Assembly (NCBI GenBank): GCA_013396755.1
Contig: VWZF01005820.1
Coordinates: 371-64,370, forward strand
Direction: 5' to 3'
Source of the DNA: Sclerurus mexicanus
Lineage: Eukaryota > Chordata > Aves > Passeriformes > Furnariidae
DNA length: 64,000 nucleotides
The position numbers were made by a program, and so were the translations under genes. The notes beneath the pieces were generated by a model. It did not search any database and had not been told where the DNA came from. It saw only the letters and a program-made list of their open reading frames with translations. Positions 50,864-63,216 of this stretch are shown here, one piece after another (position 1 is the first letter of the stretch; every line of letters starts with the position of its first letter).

Positions 50864-53800
50864 ATTCTCTCTAGTGGGAAGTAGCTATGAAGACACATTG
50901 TCAGCTTATATAGGCCACAAACAATAACTGATTTCAGAGCATTCATTGCAGTCCAGGTGATGATGTTGGGCTGTGTCTTTGCTCCACAGGTAGGGCTGCT
51001 GCCTGTGCTCCCCATGTTCTCTTTTCCCCAAGCCAAGGCCACATTCAGGAGACTCTCCTTATATTCCCTGGGGCTCTTGGCATTTATTACTATGAAAACA
51101 TTAATTTTCACCCATCATTTTTTCCCCTCTTGTGCAAGGGCAGTAATAAGCAAAAGTCCCACCAACCTCATCAGAAAAATCCCAGTTTAACCGAAATAGA
51201 GACATTTCCCAGAAGTCCCATTTGTGTCTCAGAGTTTTGTATCTGGGTTATCACATGCTGATCATCTTCTAGAGCACTTCCTAGGCAGGAACTGCTCTTT
51301 AACAGTCCCTCACCATGGGCTCATCTCAACCTATGAGACTCAATGACCTTCCCTGGACAGCTGCAGACAGTACACCTCCACCCTGGATGGGCCAAGACAC
51401 TTTTTAATGCTGCATACTCTTAGACTTTAGCCTCCTGCCTGGAAAAAGGGTTTCACCATTGGGTTACAGCATGATTTTGTTTTGGTTGTTTTTTCAATAC
51501 TGTGGGTTTGCATTTTTGCCTGGAAAGATGTTCTATTTTTGTGCTATATCTTTTGCTACTCAGGTGATATGTAGCTGATTATCTGTAGCTAGCCTTTCTT
51601 TTCACCTTAAGAAAACTTCAAATGACAAGTTCATTACAGCTCAAAGCATCCACATAAATGATATGTTGAGGGCAGAATGGTAGGTATGATTCAGAGTATG
51701 CGTGATTAAGACAAGTAAAAGTATTACAGAGAGAATAATAAATCACAAGCAAATAATGTACACAGAAGAAATCTTGTTTGGAGTATAGTTAAGGTAGTAT
51801 TATTGTAGGACACTGAGGATAGTCTGTTCTCCTGAAGGAAGACCTCAACTGAAAATTTTTGTGCTGTTTTGGAGAGCATGTAAAAGAGATTTTCTTACTG
51901 CAGCCAAAGCAGTAAAATAGATCCTTAGTCTTATATTTATAGATTTTAATTTTTTAACTTTTAATTTTGATGCATTAAGAGTAAAACCGGAGACTCAAGT
52001 TTCCATCAATAAATCTTATACAAAGTTTATTCTAGCCATTAGAAGGCTTTCTAATTGAAAGCACTAAAATACAATGCAAAAGTTACAAGTCCTATAATAT
52101 TTTATATTAAATGGACTGTGTCCCCTCCTTGGAAAGTCTACTTTTGATTCTTCACTGGAGTGTCTTAGGAGATGTCCACCTGAAAAATTGGTGTATGGTT
52201 GCTGTAGTGTATAAAATAGCTGAAATATAAGGATGAGTTTATTTTAAGAAAGGAAAATGATGCCTGGAATGAAAATTAATTTGCTTGGGGCATGGAGGCA
52301 AGTGCTGGGGGAAGAGGCAGAAGGAAGAAAAGCTTTTAGCAATCTCCTTACTTCACTTAGTGCTTCCTCAGAAAGCCTGTATTGGAGAATTCAAAACTGA
52401 GGTTTGATGACACTTAAAGCAAATATTTTAAAACTGCAGTACTGTTAACATAATACTTTGAACCTTGCTGTGCCATCAGATATGCACCACAGCCCCACAT
52501 GCACATTGACTTTAGTGTGAGCAGCATTTGCTTCTGTGCATCTATTTCTCTGGCTAATTTAAACAAATGAGGTGCTCAATTTGCATTTGGATTAGGGCAG
52601 TGGGAGTGATAAAGTTCTTCCTCTGAAAATACCCAGAACTGAAAATGGCATTTGCTTTGTTCTTGCTGGACCCAATTGTAAGGCTTTATTTCAGTTTTTG
52701 TCCTTATTCAGGCAACATTCCCACTGCAAATAACTTAAAAATGGGTTTACATTCACAAATTTAGCCACGTGGTTGCAAAATGACAAAGGTGTAGTGCCTG
52801 GGTATATTGTTCAGGAACTGTCGTGATGTGGTGGCATTGGGCCTTACAGTAGTGTAGCATAATGTTAAAATCTGGATCTCTTGCTTAGCTCGAGTATTGC
52901 TAGGTTTAACTGATTGAATGGTTTGGAAGATACACAGTTAGGGCACTGTTTTCAGATCCTATAAACCTTTACCTCAGCAAATTTTTGCATCTAAGGAAAC
53001 AGTTGTTCCATGTGCAGCAGCTTGACACTAATGTCTGGTAAGAGACCTAACTTGGACATACCATTTCCACCCACCTGAGAGTGGTACAGTCCTTGTCCGC
53101 TTTTCCCTTCTAGCATTTTCAGGTCTATCTCTGTTACATTGCACTTTGTTCCACTCATTTGTTCTCATTGGTAAAACAGATGCCTTCCTAAAACATGGCA
53201 TGATTTTCAGCAACCTATAAAAATAAGATTAATTTTCTGTCACCTGACACAAAGTAGAGACTGTACAATGTTGAGGTTCCTGGCTGATCCTAGCAACCTA
53301 ATTCCATTGGCTCTCATATCTGTAGTTTAACTGGTGTTAGATTTAGGCATGGGCTCTCTATTTGCTGACTGTTCATTTGTGTTAGTATATACTGAGCTAT
53401 TCCCCTTCAATTTCTTGTCAAATATGAGAAAATGACTGTTCAACCTGAAACAAGGAAAACAGGAAACAGATAATATTGAAAATACTTCCTGTTGCTGAAG
53501 GTATTCATTCTGTAAGAACCATGTCAGCTGTTGAAACTCAGATATCTTGAGTGTAATGAGAAGATTAGAAGAGGGCCAAGAGTCAGGATACTGGCTCTCT
53601 GAAATAGTCAAACTGTCAGGTATAATTTATGTTATTGTCTCAAAAAAAAATTCATTCCTGTCCACCAGAAATTTAGCTGCAACTTTTTATTAGTCCATCT
53701 ACAGTAACACAACAGTCTTTGTGTTAAAAGAGGCATTGTTAAAAAAATGTTGTGCTTTTATAGAAAATAAAGTATATATATATATTACTTTGAGAGAAGC

Positions 53801-56800
53801 TTTAAAATTAGGTCTGTAAAGGGTATTGTTCTTCAGCTATTTAAATCCTTAATTCAGTAGAATACTTCTACTCTCATCTCAGGTTTTTACTAATTTTCTA
53901 TTTGTTTTATATTCCACACATTTGAAAATAAGAACTGAATCGTGGCTGAATCACTGTATTTTCACATACTCTGCAATATAAAACTTCCCCCACAAACTTC
54001 CTTTATCACACTCTTGCAGTCAGAGCCTTTAAAAGGACTTGGATAGTGACTTCCAGTGAATACCCTCAACTAGTTCTCACTTCCAAAGTTTGGTACAGAA
54101 AAAGGTACACAGCACCTGAGTGGTGGTGGTAAAAAATGTTGAAAACAAGGTTCAATCTTCAGGCCCTTTTATTTAGGTTTTGTATGCCTCATGTTGGGCT
54201 GAAGTCAACAGCCCGAATTCACAATCATCTTCCCCACTGAGTCCAAAAGAGAATTTAGATGCAGGTACAAGGTGGCTGAAGAATCCCCACCCGTGCACAT
54301 AGGAGAGATCTCTGTTTTAATTATGTAAAGGTAGTTGCACTTCTGGCCTGATGCAGAAGTTGGCTGAAATGGATTATCCAAAATGTGTCTTATGTCTTAG
54401 ATGTAAACTTTAAGTTACATTCTTGAGCTTGGGTTCCTAAATTCCACCCAAGTCCTTTGTGGTCCCCAGGTAGCCTCAGTCTTGTCAGAATTTTGTGAGC
54501 CGACATCACTGGGATATCCATTAAGAGAGCCATTGCCCTCACCTGCTCTCGTGCTATCTGGCAGATAGCAAGGTTCAGCACAGGTGCCCTGCACTCCCTG
54601 GTCCCCTTCGGTAGGAACAGCAGTTCAGTTTGTTTTGTTGTACTGTAAGAACTAAGTGAATCTTCCTCACTGCCAGAAAGAGTATTTGCAAATTTCCAAT
54701 GATATCAGCAAAGAAAACTGTGTTCTGCTATAAGATATTGGTCTAGTTTCACTGCTCTAAACACATCCATCAGGTTAGAACTGACATGTAAATTTATGAA
54801 TCCTGGCACAGAGCAGAAAAGAACGTCATGCTGACTACATCGCACAGGACATCATTCACTAGCAATGATCAATTGTTTATTTCAGTCTGTCATCTCTGTA
54901 TCTGAATGTTTGATTTTAATTTCTCTTCTTGCCTGCTTCATTATGTTTTCAATTATCAGTTTGCTTCATTTTTGCCATTAGTAATAACAGAACCTGTTCC
55001 TTTGGAACTGTGGCCCTTTCTGGTTTCTAAGAGGTATCTATAAGAAAAAGAATTAAAAAAATATAGTCATGTCATGCATGAGTGCTGACATCCTCAATTT
55101 AGTAAAATAAATTATAATATGCTGTTGACCTTGAGTTGCCTGGATTGAAGGTCCACTGTTGCATGGAATAGAAATACCTGGATTCTCACAGGTCTATTTT
55201 GTTTGTGGGAAGCAGGGCTGAAAATTCATTTCTAATTAATATATGAAGGAAATGGTTGGTGGTTACCACTCTTGTGAAGCACTTTGGGATATCGGTATCT
55301 GAGAGACTTAGCCAACTGATTTGGGTTCTTTCTCACAGTATTATATGAAATAATTAGCCCCTGGAGTGTCATACAGAAATAATGAATAGGAATAAAGGAG
55401 ACAGCCAAAACAAGATGATTACTTTGAAGCTCTGAAACTTATCAAAGCACTCAGCTTACCAATAGGGCTTACTACATTGCACATACTTTGAAAAAGACAA
55501 GGATGTACTAAAGTAAGGAAACACTGGATAGTGATAAAGCATTTTAAGGCAAGCAAAACAGAAATTTTTAATTCCAGGCAAGTACCTATCATTGGAATGC
55601 TTTTGAATATTTTTAATGCTTTTTTTTTATCCTTAAGAATTTTATTCCTCTGTGATAGTAACACTTTTGTTGCACACACTGTATGTAAATTTTCCATGTA
55701 TTAATGTCTGAGCTTCACAATTTCTAGCCTTGTTAGAACAAAAATAGAGAAAATTATTAAAATCATGAAGAAATTAGAGTTATTAAATGTACCTATTTAT
55801 TTCATAACAGCAAAGAAATATTTATTTGAAGTCTTTTGGACACCTTATCTGCATGGTTAAAACAATTCTGGTGTAAAATATTATATGTGAGACTTAATTT
55901 GGAGATGCTTATGGTGTGAAATATTAATGAAAGAAAACTTTTATCTAATTGGGTTACACTTTTGAGTTAGTATAAACAAGGAGAGAAAGTTCATCTTGCT
56001 TTTGAAGAAGTCCCATTTGCAGACAATCATAGATATTCACTATTTTTAGTACAGTACAGAGGCATGTAGTATTTCCTGTGTCTGACAGTCTTTTAGATTA
56101 GACACAGAGAAATTTAACTGCTACAAGGAGGATTTATGTGAAAAACCATAGTCACCAAAACATATGCTGGAAGTATGTGCAGAAACCGTGTCTGCACAAG
56201 ACCTGCAGTTACAACTTAAGGTCTTAGGCTGACCTAAAAACCTGGACCTACTTTTCTGCCTATGTTATATGTTAAGTAAATACTAAATACAAACCATAAA
56301 TATAAACTATATACTAATATACTTTTTAGGAAAAGTTTTCTTTATTAACAGCCCTCATTTCAGACCTGGATATACCAGACCTTGTCAGGATTTGAAATAT
56401 AAAATTATATTTTAAAATAGTCATATCAATTAATTTTGTGGAAATCATTCAATTTTGTATTTGAAAACCCAAAACACTATTTTTGAGGTGTAAGTGTGTG
56501 AGACAGAAGTATCATTTGTTGAGTTGAACCAAAATATTTCCTTTGCATTTACATTAGCATTAATTTGTATTTTAGCTGTTTTGGGCCTTAGGAAGTTTTA
56601 TTCTGCCATTCTTCCCTGCTGTTCCTTTCTACAGGTTCAGTTCCTTGATTAAACTGTATTTTTCTTTATGCAGAGTGCTTTGCCTTCTGATTAAGCCCTT
56701 TTAGCAATCACAGAATACCCCAGGACTGAGATACCCTATTGGATTTGAAGAAAAAAAAAAAAAAGTATGAAATACCTTATTAAAGGGAGTGTGAGATTTT

Positions 56801-57257
56801 TATGTAGTTATTAGTATGATTCCAAGATTTTCTACCTATTAAAAAATATGTTGGACTATTTTTAAATGAAAAATAGAAATCTGTCGTGCAGATGAAGCCT
56901 CTGAGATTTGACAAAGTGTCCTGCTGTGTCTAACCAGAGATTACCTACATATCACTCATTAATTCTATGAAGCAGTTTTTATATCAGTGGAAAAGCTGTA
57001 TCTGTACCAATTTTTGCAACCATAGTAGAAATTCTTATTGCCACGTGTAGGGGGAAAATCAGATCAGTATACACCCTATAAGAGGGTATAGTCCCAAGAG
57101 GTAAAATAACACCATGATCTTTCTATGTGGTTTCTCTGATGGGAACACTGTAGAGTACAATTTATTGGAAGTTGAACATATTGTGCATAAAAGTCGTGCT
57201 CAATTGATTTGAAGTTACATCAGTCTTTAACCCTTAACTGCTGTACTTGGAGTGCTG

Positions 57258-57437
57258 GCTGGAGAGAACCTCTGGAGTTTATTTAGACCAGTCAGCTGTT
57301 TGAAGCAGGACTACCACATGCACTAAATCAGGTCAGACACTGTTTGCTCCATCCTGAACACTAGCAACATTGGAGAGGACTCACCTCTTTGGGTAGCTTG
57401 TTCTAGGATTACACTGCCCTCCTTGCAGAGTTTTGTA
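57258..57437 (-). mobile_element. Old CR1 LINE 3'-end fragment
   Basis: On the plus strand: GGAGAGAACCTCTGGAGTTT, TTAGACCAGTCAGCTGTTTG, AAGCAGGACTACCACATGCA and CTCACCTCTTTGGGTAGCTT. The order follows the reverse complement of a CR1 tail (CTCTGGAGGTCATCTAGTCC-type, then AAGCAGGG, then CTCTGGGCAACCTGTTCC-type). More diverged than the other CR1 pieces, hence probably older. Truncated at both ends. Confidence 0.7.
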
Positions 57438-58476
57438 CCAGTTTGCTAAAACAGTGTCTATTACAGATTGGTGTGATAGGAAGTTTTGTTAGGATTTCTC
57501 AAAAATCTCTACTTCTGCTTTTAAAGCTCATGGCTTGGCTGTTCAAATTTCAATATTTCAATCCAGTTAAAACCCACAAAGCCTTTGTTATAAATTTTGA
57601 AATCCTTTCAGCAGCTGCTTCAATATGCGATTGGACTGCTTCAAAGCCCTATCGCATAGGTAGGGATCCTAGGGAGTTAGACTGCCATACTGCAATCCAG
57701 AAACATCCCATAATGACTAAAATAGATATGCTTTTCTTCTATAGCACAAGCATGCCTTAAAGTTTTAATCTAGAGATGTTCTCTGTGTATATTGCTATTT
57801 TCTATTTATTTATCTATCCTTTTTTCCCCTGCCCTTTAACAGATCAGGTGCTTGATAACAGAAGGGGTTTGATGCTCCCAGAATAGAAAATTATTTCCAT
57901 ATAAAAATGAAGAAATTATTCAAGACACCTTTCTTTCCAAACTCTCGTCCATTTTCACACACCTTGGAAAACATTTGTGCTCCTTTTGTGTTTTCAGGTG
58001 ACAGTGCTTAAAGTTAACTTTCAGCAAAACAAGCCAATGTGAAGCTGTGAGAGTATGTCATGGCACTCTGCAGTTTATAAAGTTTTACACAAGCCCTATC
58101 TTGTAAAAATAATTATACCTAATTATTCTAAATCATTTTTCACTGTCAGATCTAGAGAGTTAGAGATAAAAATGTTAATGCTTAGGATTCCCTTATGTCA
58201 TGCACTTCAAAAAGACCTGTCAAATCTTCAGACACAGATGTATTATTTCAGAGCTGCTGTAACTTTAAACACGTAGTGTGCTTTCCCATTAAGACACCAC
58301 TTTTCTTCTCTACTTTTTATTCTTTCTTTAAATCCAGCCTTTATTACATTGCAAATTCTTGTGTTTTTTATTACGTTTAGCAATAATCTGGGGTAAAATA
58401 GCCTCTGTTCTTGATTTCCCCCTCACAAAAGCCAAAATGAGTGGATCTAAACTTCCTTGATTCAAATGGCACATAA

Positions 58477-58479
<3 letters not shown>

Positions 58480-58515
<36 letters not shown>
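58480..58515 (+). repeat. A36 homopolymer
   Basis: Thirty-six consecutive A. No LINE or processed-transcript body is evident upstream, so I do not call it a retrocopy tail. It sits next to an ambiguous base and a short duplication, so the exact length is doubtful. Confidence 0.85.
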
Positions 58516-58516
<1 letters not shown>

Positions 58517-58519
<3 letters not shown>

Positions 58520-58583
58520 AAAATTTTATTTATGTTGTAAATTANAAAAGAAAAATTGGAAAATTTTACTTATGTTGTAGATT
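58517..58583. repeat. Short tandem duplication containing an unresolved base
   Basis: GAAAAATTTTATTTATGTTG (from 58518) is repeated as GAAAATTTTACTTATGTTG (from 58559), each followed by TA(A/G)ATT. An N stands at 58545 between them. Either a real 41-bp tandem duplication or an assembly artefact beside the poly-A run. Confidence 0.7.
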
Positions 58584-59859
58584 CAAGGATTTGAAAACTA
58601 AGACAAGCCAAGAGCAAATAAAGTGTTATTACCATTTATCTTATGGCTGCCTGACAGAGGCAGGTTCCTGGTCCAGAGAGCAACACAGTGGCTCCTTAAA
58701 TAAGACAGAGTAAAAGACCTAGATGATACTGTGGAATCTCTGGAGCAAGCAAGGAGCGGATTGTAGCGAGGGTTAACATACTTAGCTGTTATCTAACCAG
58801 CATGGATGTTATTAATATAGAAGACAAGGAGAAATGGATGTCACGTAGACTGCAGCAGTCTATACTGACCCAAACTGAACTCCATACTGTCGTTATCATC
58901 TCCTGTCCGATTATGCAGGCTAGTCCGATGGAAATTAGCATGGGGTTTTTTTGCAATTACCCTTTCATTTGTAATTAGACCTACACAAGGAAACAGCTTC
59001 TGTGCTGAGCCTTCTGCCTCTGTTTTACCAAACTGGGAGGCTGCATTTGAATAGGTAGGAGCTGCTGAAAATTGGCTTGATTTCTGGAGTGGGGAAGATG
59101 GCAGGAGAGGGAAAGGCACCCCTATCAGGGACCACCTATTTCACTACTCAGATTTAAAAAGCAGAAAAGACTCTTACAGGGGAGCCTAGAAGTAAACAGT
59201 TCTACTGTCACAGATTGCTGACAGTCAAACAAACGGTATGAAAATATGCTTAGTGTATTGCACAGCCTTTATAAAAAATATAGTCCTCTTGATATCTTGC
59301 TGCTGTAAATATATATTTATTTTGCAGAGATTTTAAGGTATTGATTACCACTGTCATTGCCTTCATGAGAATTTATTTGCAGACTCTGAGTCAGAACTGT
59401 ACATATAGTAACTCTTGGAACTGAGATATTGTCAAAAGTACTGAAAAACTTTAGCCTGTATTTCTCTGAGCAGGTGATAACATCAGGGTAGTGAGATTAA
59501 TTTGCTAACTATGCCAAACTGCACACATACAGACTAAAAGTCTTGCTAACAATCTTTGACAGTCTGCAAGGTTTTGTTTTGTGGGATATTTTTGCATATT
59601 TTGAAATAAAGTTTTCATTTTAAAGTCATCTTATGGAGTAGAATACTTATTTCTTTAAAAAGACATCAATATATTGGCTGTAGTATGGCATGATTTGGAC
59701 TCCAAACACATAAAACTGCAAAACAGGTTTCTAACTCTTCAGCTGACACCATAAAAAAAAGTCATTACCAGTAATCTTATTGCAGCAGCACCTGGGATGC
59801 TAGTTATGGGTCAAGACCCTCTTGTCTCCATTGCTGAATTAACACAGGATAAAAAGGCT

Positions 59860-59955
59860 GCTCTTGCCCAGGAGGGTATTACAGTCTAAATATAAGATAA
59901 GAAAAGCTCTAACAGATGGGTACAGACTGATGGAGCACAGGGAAGCAAAGAGGGC
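59860..59955. mobile_element. Possible ancient interspersed repeat
   Basis: The sequence GCTCTTGCCCAGGAGGGTAT, TACAGTCTAAATATAAGATA, then GATGGAGCACAGGGAAGCAA resembles the 'gagcttacaatctaa ... gacaga ... cacagggaagc' wording of very old amniote repeats. Too diverged for a family name by eye. Weak support. Confidence 0.3.
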
Positions 59956-62894
59956 ATAGATAGACGTGCTGTTTGCACTGAATGGACTAGGAATATTTCT
60001 AATTCCAAACTTAGCTGCAAGGCATTTGATAGCCTGGAAAAGGACAGTAACAGCCAGTTTGCCTAAGGAGAAGTAACATTAAATGCTGAGACTCTTTGTC
60101 TAGTGTGACCATCTCCTTAAAGAAGATGATTTGCCAATGATTTACAAACTTCTGATTATAGTCTTGCAATTTATTTCTTAAATTATCTATCTGTTTCAAC
60201 CAGTATAGTTTACCTGTAATCTAAAAATTAACATTATACAACATTACAAAAATAGTAGTTAATTACCTATCCTACTAATTTCTTTTAGTTTAAAAAAATA
60301 CACTGGCTAGAACAAAGCAAGGTAATTAAAAAAAAAAAAAAGACATTTTTCTTCACTCCAAATATATTAATGGCATTAGACTTGTTTGTAGTCTATTCCT
60401 AGTAAAAATAAAAAAAAATAATAAAAATAAGTAGCTATCGTCACAGAAAGTTGATACTGAAAATATCCCTATCTCATCTTTTCAACGATTTGGGAAGTAG
60501 AAAGTAAACTGCTGACTTGCAAAAGTAAGCAAGGTTTAAATCACCCACATATTCAAACGTAGCCATCTGACAAATTACAATAAAGAAGAACTGTACATGC
60601 TTACCACAGAGAAGAGTTTCCAATACATTTCTTTCCTAAATTTATCTACTCCTTGATAAATGAGATAGAAGGAATTTATGACCTAGTTCTGCTGGAATGC
60701 AGGTGCACCAACCGTGTACACTGGAGCTTCTACGCAAAAGGCTAATGTTTAGAGAACTATCATAAAATGTCAAGAGAAATGTGTTCTTTGCAGATCTGCT
60801 GGGTTGGCTCTTAAAACTCTTATACATAACTCTTACATGTAATATAGACAGGTCTCTACCTTGGAATAAAAGTATATCTGCTGTAAGGGGAATCTATTAC
60901 ATTTCACTGTGAGACTGGTGTGAAGGTATATTGAAGTCTCCCTCATAAATAAGAACAGGTATATGCAGCTGTCTGATTTTTTTAGACATCTACAGAATAC
61001 TGGTTGCATGTCCCAGAACTGAAATCTGCAGCCTTATGAGGCAGCAAGGTAGTCATGAAGTGTAGGGTGAGAGGGACAACCCACCCAAAGCCTGCCCAGT
61101 CAGCCTGCAGGGCCAATTCACGGAGCAGGACAGACACAGGCATTGAATTACCATTCCACATGTCAAATGGTCCTGGAGGAAGTCTTTCAGTCCTTATGCA
61201 TTTCTCCAATACAGTAGAAGAAAAAGTAAAACTGCAAAACTTTATTTTGCAGTCAAAAGAAGGTAGGACCTCATCTAGAAATATTAATATTTAATGCATA
61301 AACATAGATTCTGGCTAGAAACTGGGACTAGAAATGTGTGAAGCTGTTGGTAGGTAATTTATGTACACTGTGTTTTGTGCAGTGTTTATGTAGCATTTTG
61401 CATTATGTGGAAAAGCTACAGAACTCTAACCTGTTCTTACTTGTTGCTAACCAAATATTTTTTTTTAAAACGCATCTTTCCAACATTGTTTTCTAACAAA
61501 ATGCTTGCCTTGAAATTATTTCATATCAGGCCTTTTGTTCTACCAATTGTAAGCCCTGAACATGTCCAAGAGTGGTCAACCAGAGACTTTGGAAATTGCA
61601 TTATAATCCAGGAACTTAAGAGTGCCTTCATTGGTGTGGATTACTAGTTTCCCATAGGATAGAAGTATCCTTGCACTTATGGTTTTCTAGAACGAATTTT
61701 AAATTAATGACCACACATTGCTGGTGACAAGAAATTAAATGCTTCCTACAAGGAATTTTTGTCAGTATCTTGAAAGTGGCATCAGTTTTAGCATGAGAAT
61801 ACAGAAATGTTACTTTCTTATTCTAAGTGATACTTCAGAGTTGAGTTTTATCAGGTAATTAAAGCTTAATTGTCAGTTTTTCAGCACTTCTGTGGGCTCA
61901 GCTGTGTTTTTGTTGTTATCAGCAACATTGCAATTAGATCTTAGATTTTTTTCCTTTTTTAATCCCTCGATTGAGCACCTCTTCTTCCTGAAACTACTTA
62001 TTTAATTGAATATTTATTTCACCATGAAAACTTCCTTTTCAGTGAGCAGAATGGGTCAATATCTTGTTATGACTTTGCCATGTTAGATGAGTTAAAGCTC
62101 TGCAAAATGTAATTTTTTTATAATACCTTCTAAGTATATATTCAATTAGAAATACAACAGCCAATTTATTGACAAAGGGTCAAATTCTTACAAAAGAATT
62201 ACATGGGTTAATGCTTTTCAAATAAAATCAACTTTCAGTAGACCTGTCAAAAGTTGTATCTGAAAATGATCTAATCAAAGGAAATACACATTTAGGTTGG
62301 AAAAATGGGGTTTAAAAGTCTTTAAAACATCTGCCTTAATGTTTGTCTCTTGATAGTCAAAAACTTTTCCTAAGGGTCTTGGAAAAGATACAGTTTCCTC
62401 TAGATCATTGCCTAAGAAGCACACCAGACATTGTGCCTGCAAAGGGTACTCCATCACTTAAGGCAGGCATCCAAAAGGAACCAGGTACAAAGGTAACCAT
62501 TTCACACACCTACCCTTGACTACAGAGGCTTGTTTATGTCCAAGCTGCATGCAGTAGTGGGACATATATGGACTTCCCTTATCTTTATTTTTTTTCTTTT
62601 TCTGACTGCATTATGTTCAAGTTCAGACTTTCTCTGGATGATATTACAGACTTTGGAACATCAATGGTAGAATTCCCAAAGTCTGGCAGAGGACTATGCT
62701 TTCATGTGACATATGTTAAAATCCTGATTTTTTTAAAAAAAATTTGATCCATAATTTAAAAAAAAAAAAAAAGAAAAAAAGTAGATACAAAGATATGAGT
62801 TGTCAGCATTTTAGGACCATGTTTGTACCTTGGATTTTGGCTCATGCCCATCTCTTACTTCACTTGTTAATCTGGGAAGAGTTGTAATAAAGTT

Positions 62895-62923
62895 ACTGGA
62901 TAGAGAAACTATCCAGTTTCTCT
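62895..62923. repeat. Interlocked 8-bp inverted repeats (pseudoknot-type)
   Basis: ACTGGATA (62895-62902) pairs with TATCCAGT (62910-62917). AGAGAAAC (62902-62909) pairs with GTTTCTCT (62916-62923). The loop of each stem supplies an arm of the other, which is the topology of an H-type pseudoknot, though the arms share a base or two at their junctions. Confidence 0.8.
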
Positions 62924-63194
62924 GCAATGGAAAACAAATTGCATTTTAATTGAATCTATCCATTCTTACTGTCCACTTAACATCTAGTATGACAATGATC
63001 CTAAAATTTCTACTCATGAATCCTCATCTAAAATTTTGGAGGGAAGATGTCTCATCAGTATTTACTTCTGAGAAGGGCATGGTTTTGACATTGTCAACTG
63101 TTTTTCTTTTCATTTTAAACTATTACATTTTTTGTAATTTTCACTGTTTGAAAGCTCCCCAAAAACATGCTGTGAGCATTTTTACGTGTATGTT

Positions 63195-63216
63195 TAAATG
63201 ATATATATATCATTTA
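63195..63216. repeat. 22-bp perfect palindrome
   Basis: TAAATG, five AT units, then CATTTA: the 22 bases equal their own reverse complement. AT-rich and centred on a short (AT)5, so it could be a microsatellite flanked by chance symmetry. Confidence 0.85.

Noticed and set aside
55270..55310. GAAGCACTTTGGGATAT as the tail of an ancient LINE/SINE
   Set aside because: Suggestive of old amniote repeat tails, but too short and isolated to call.
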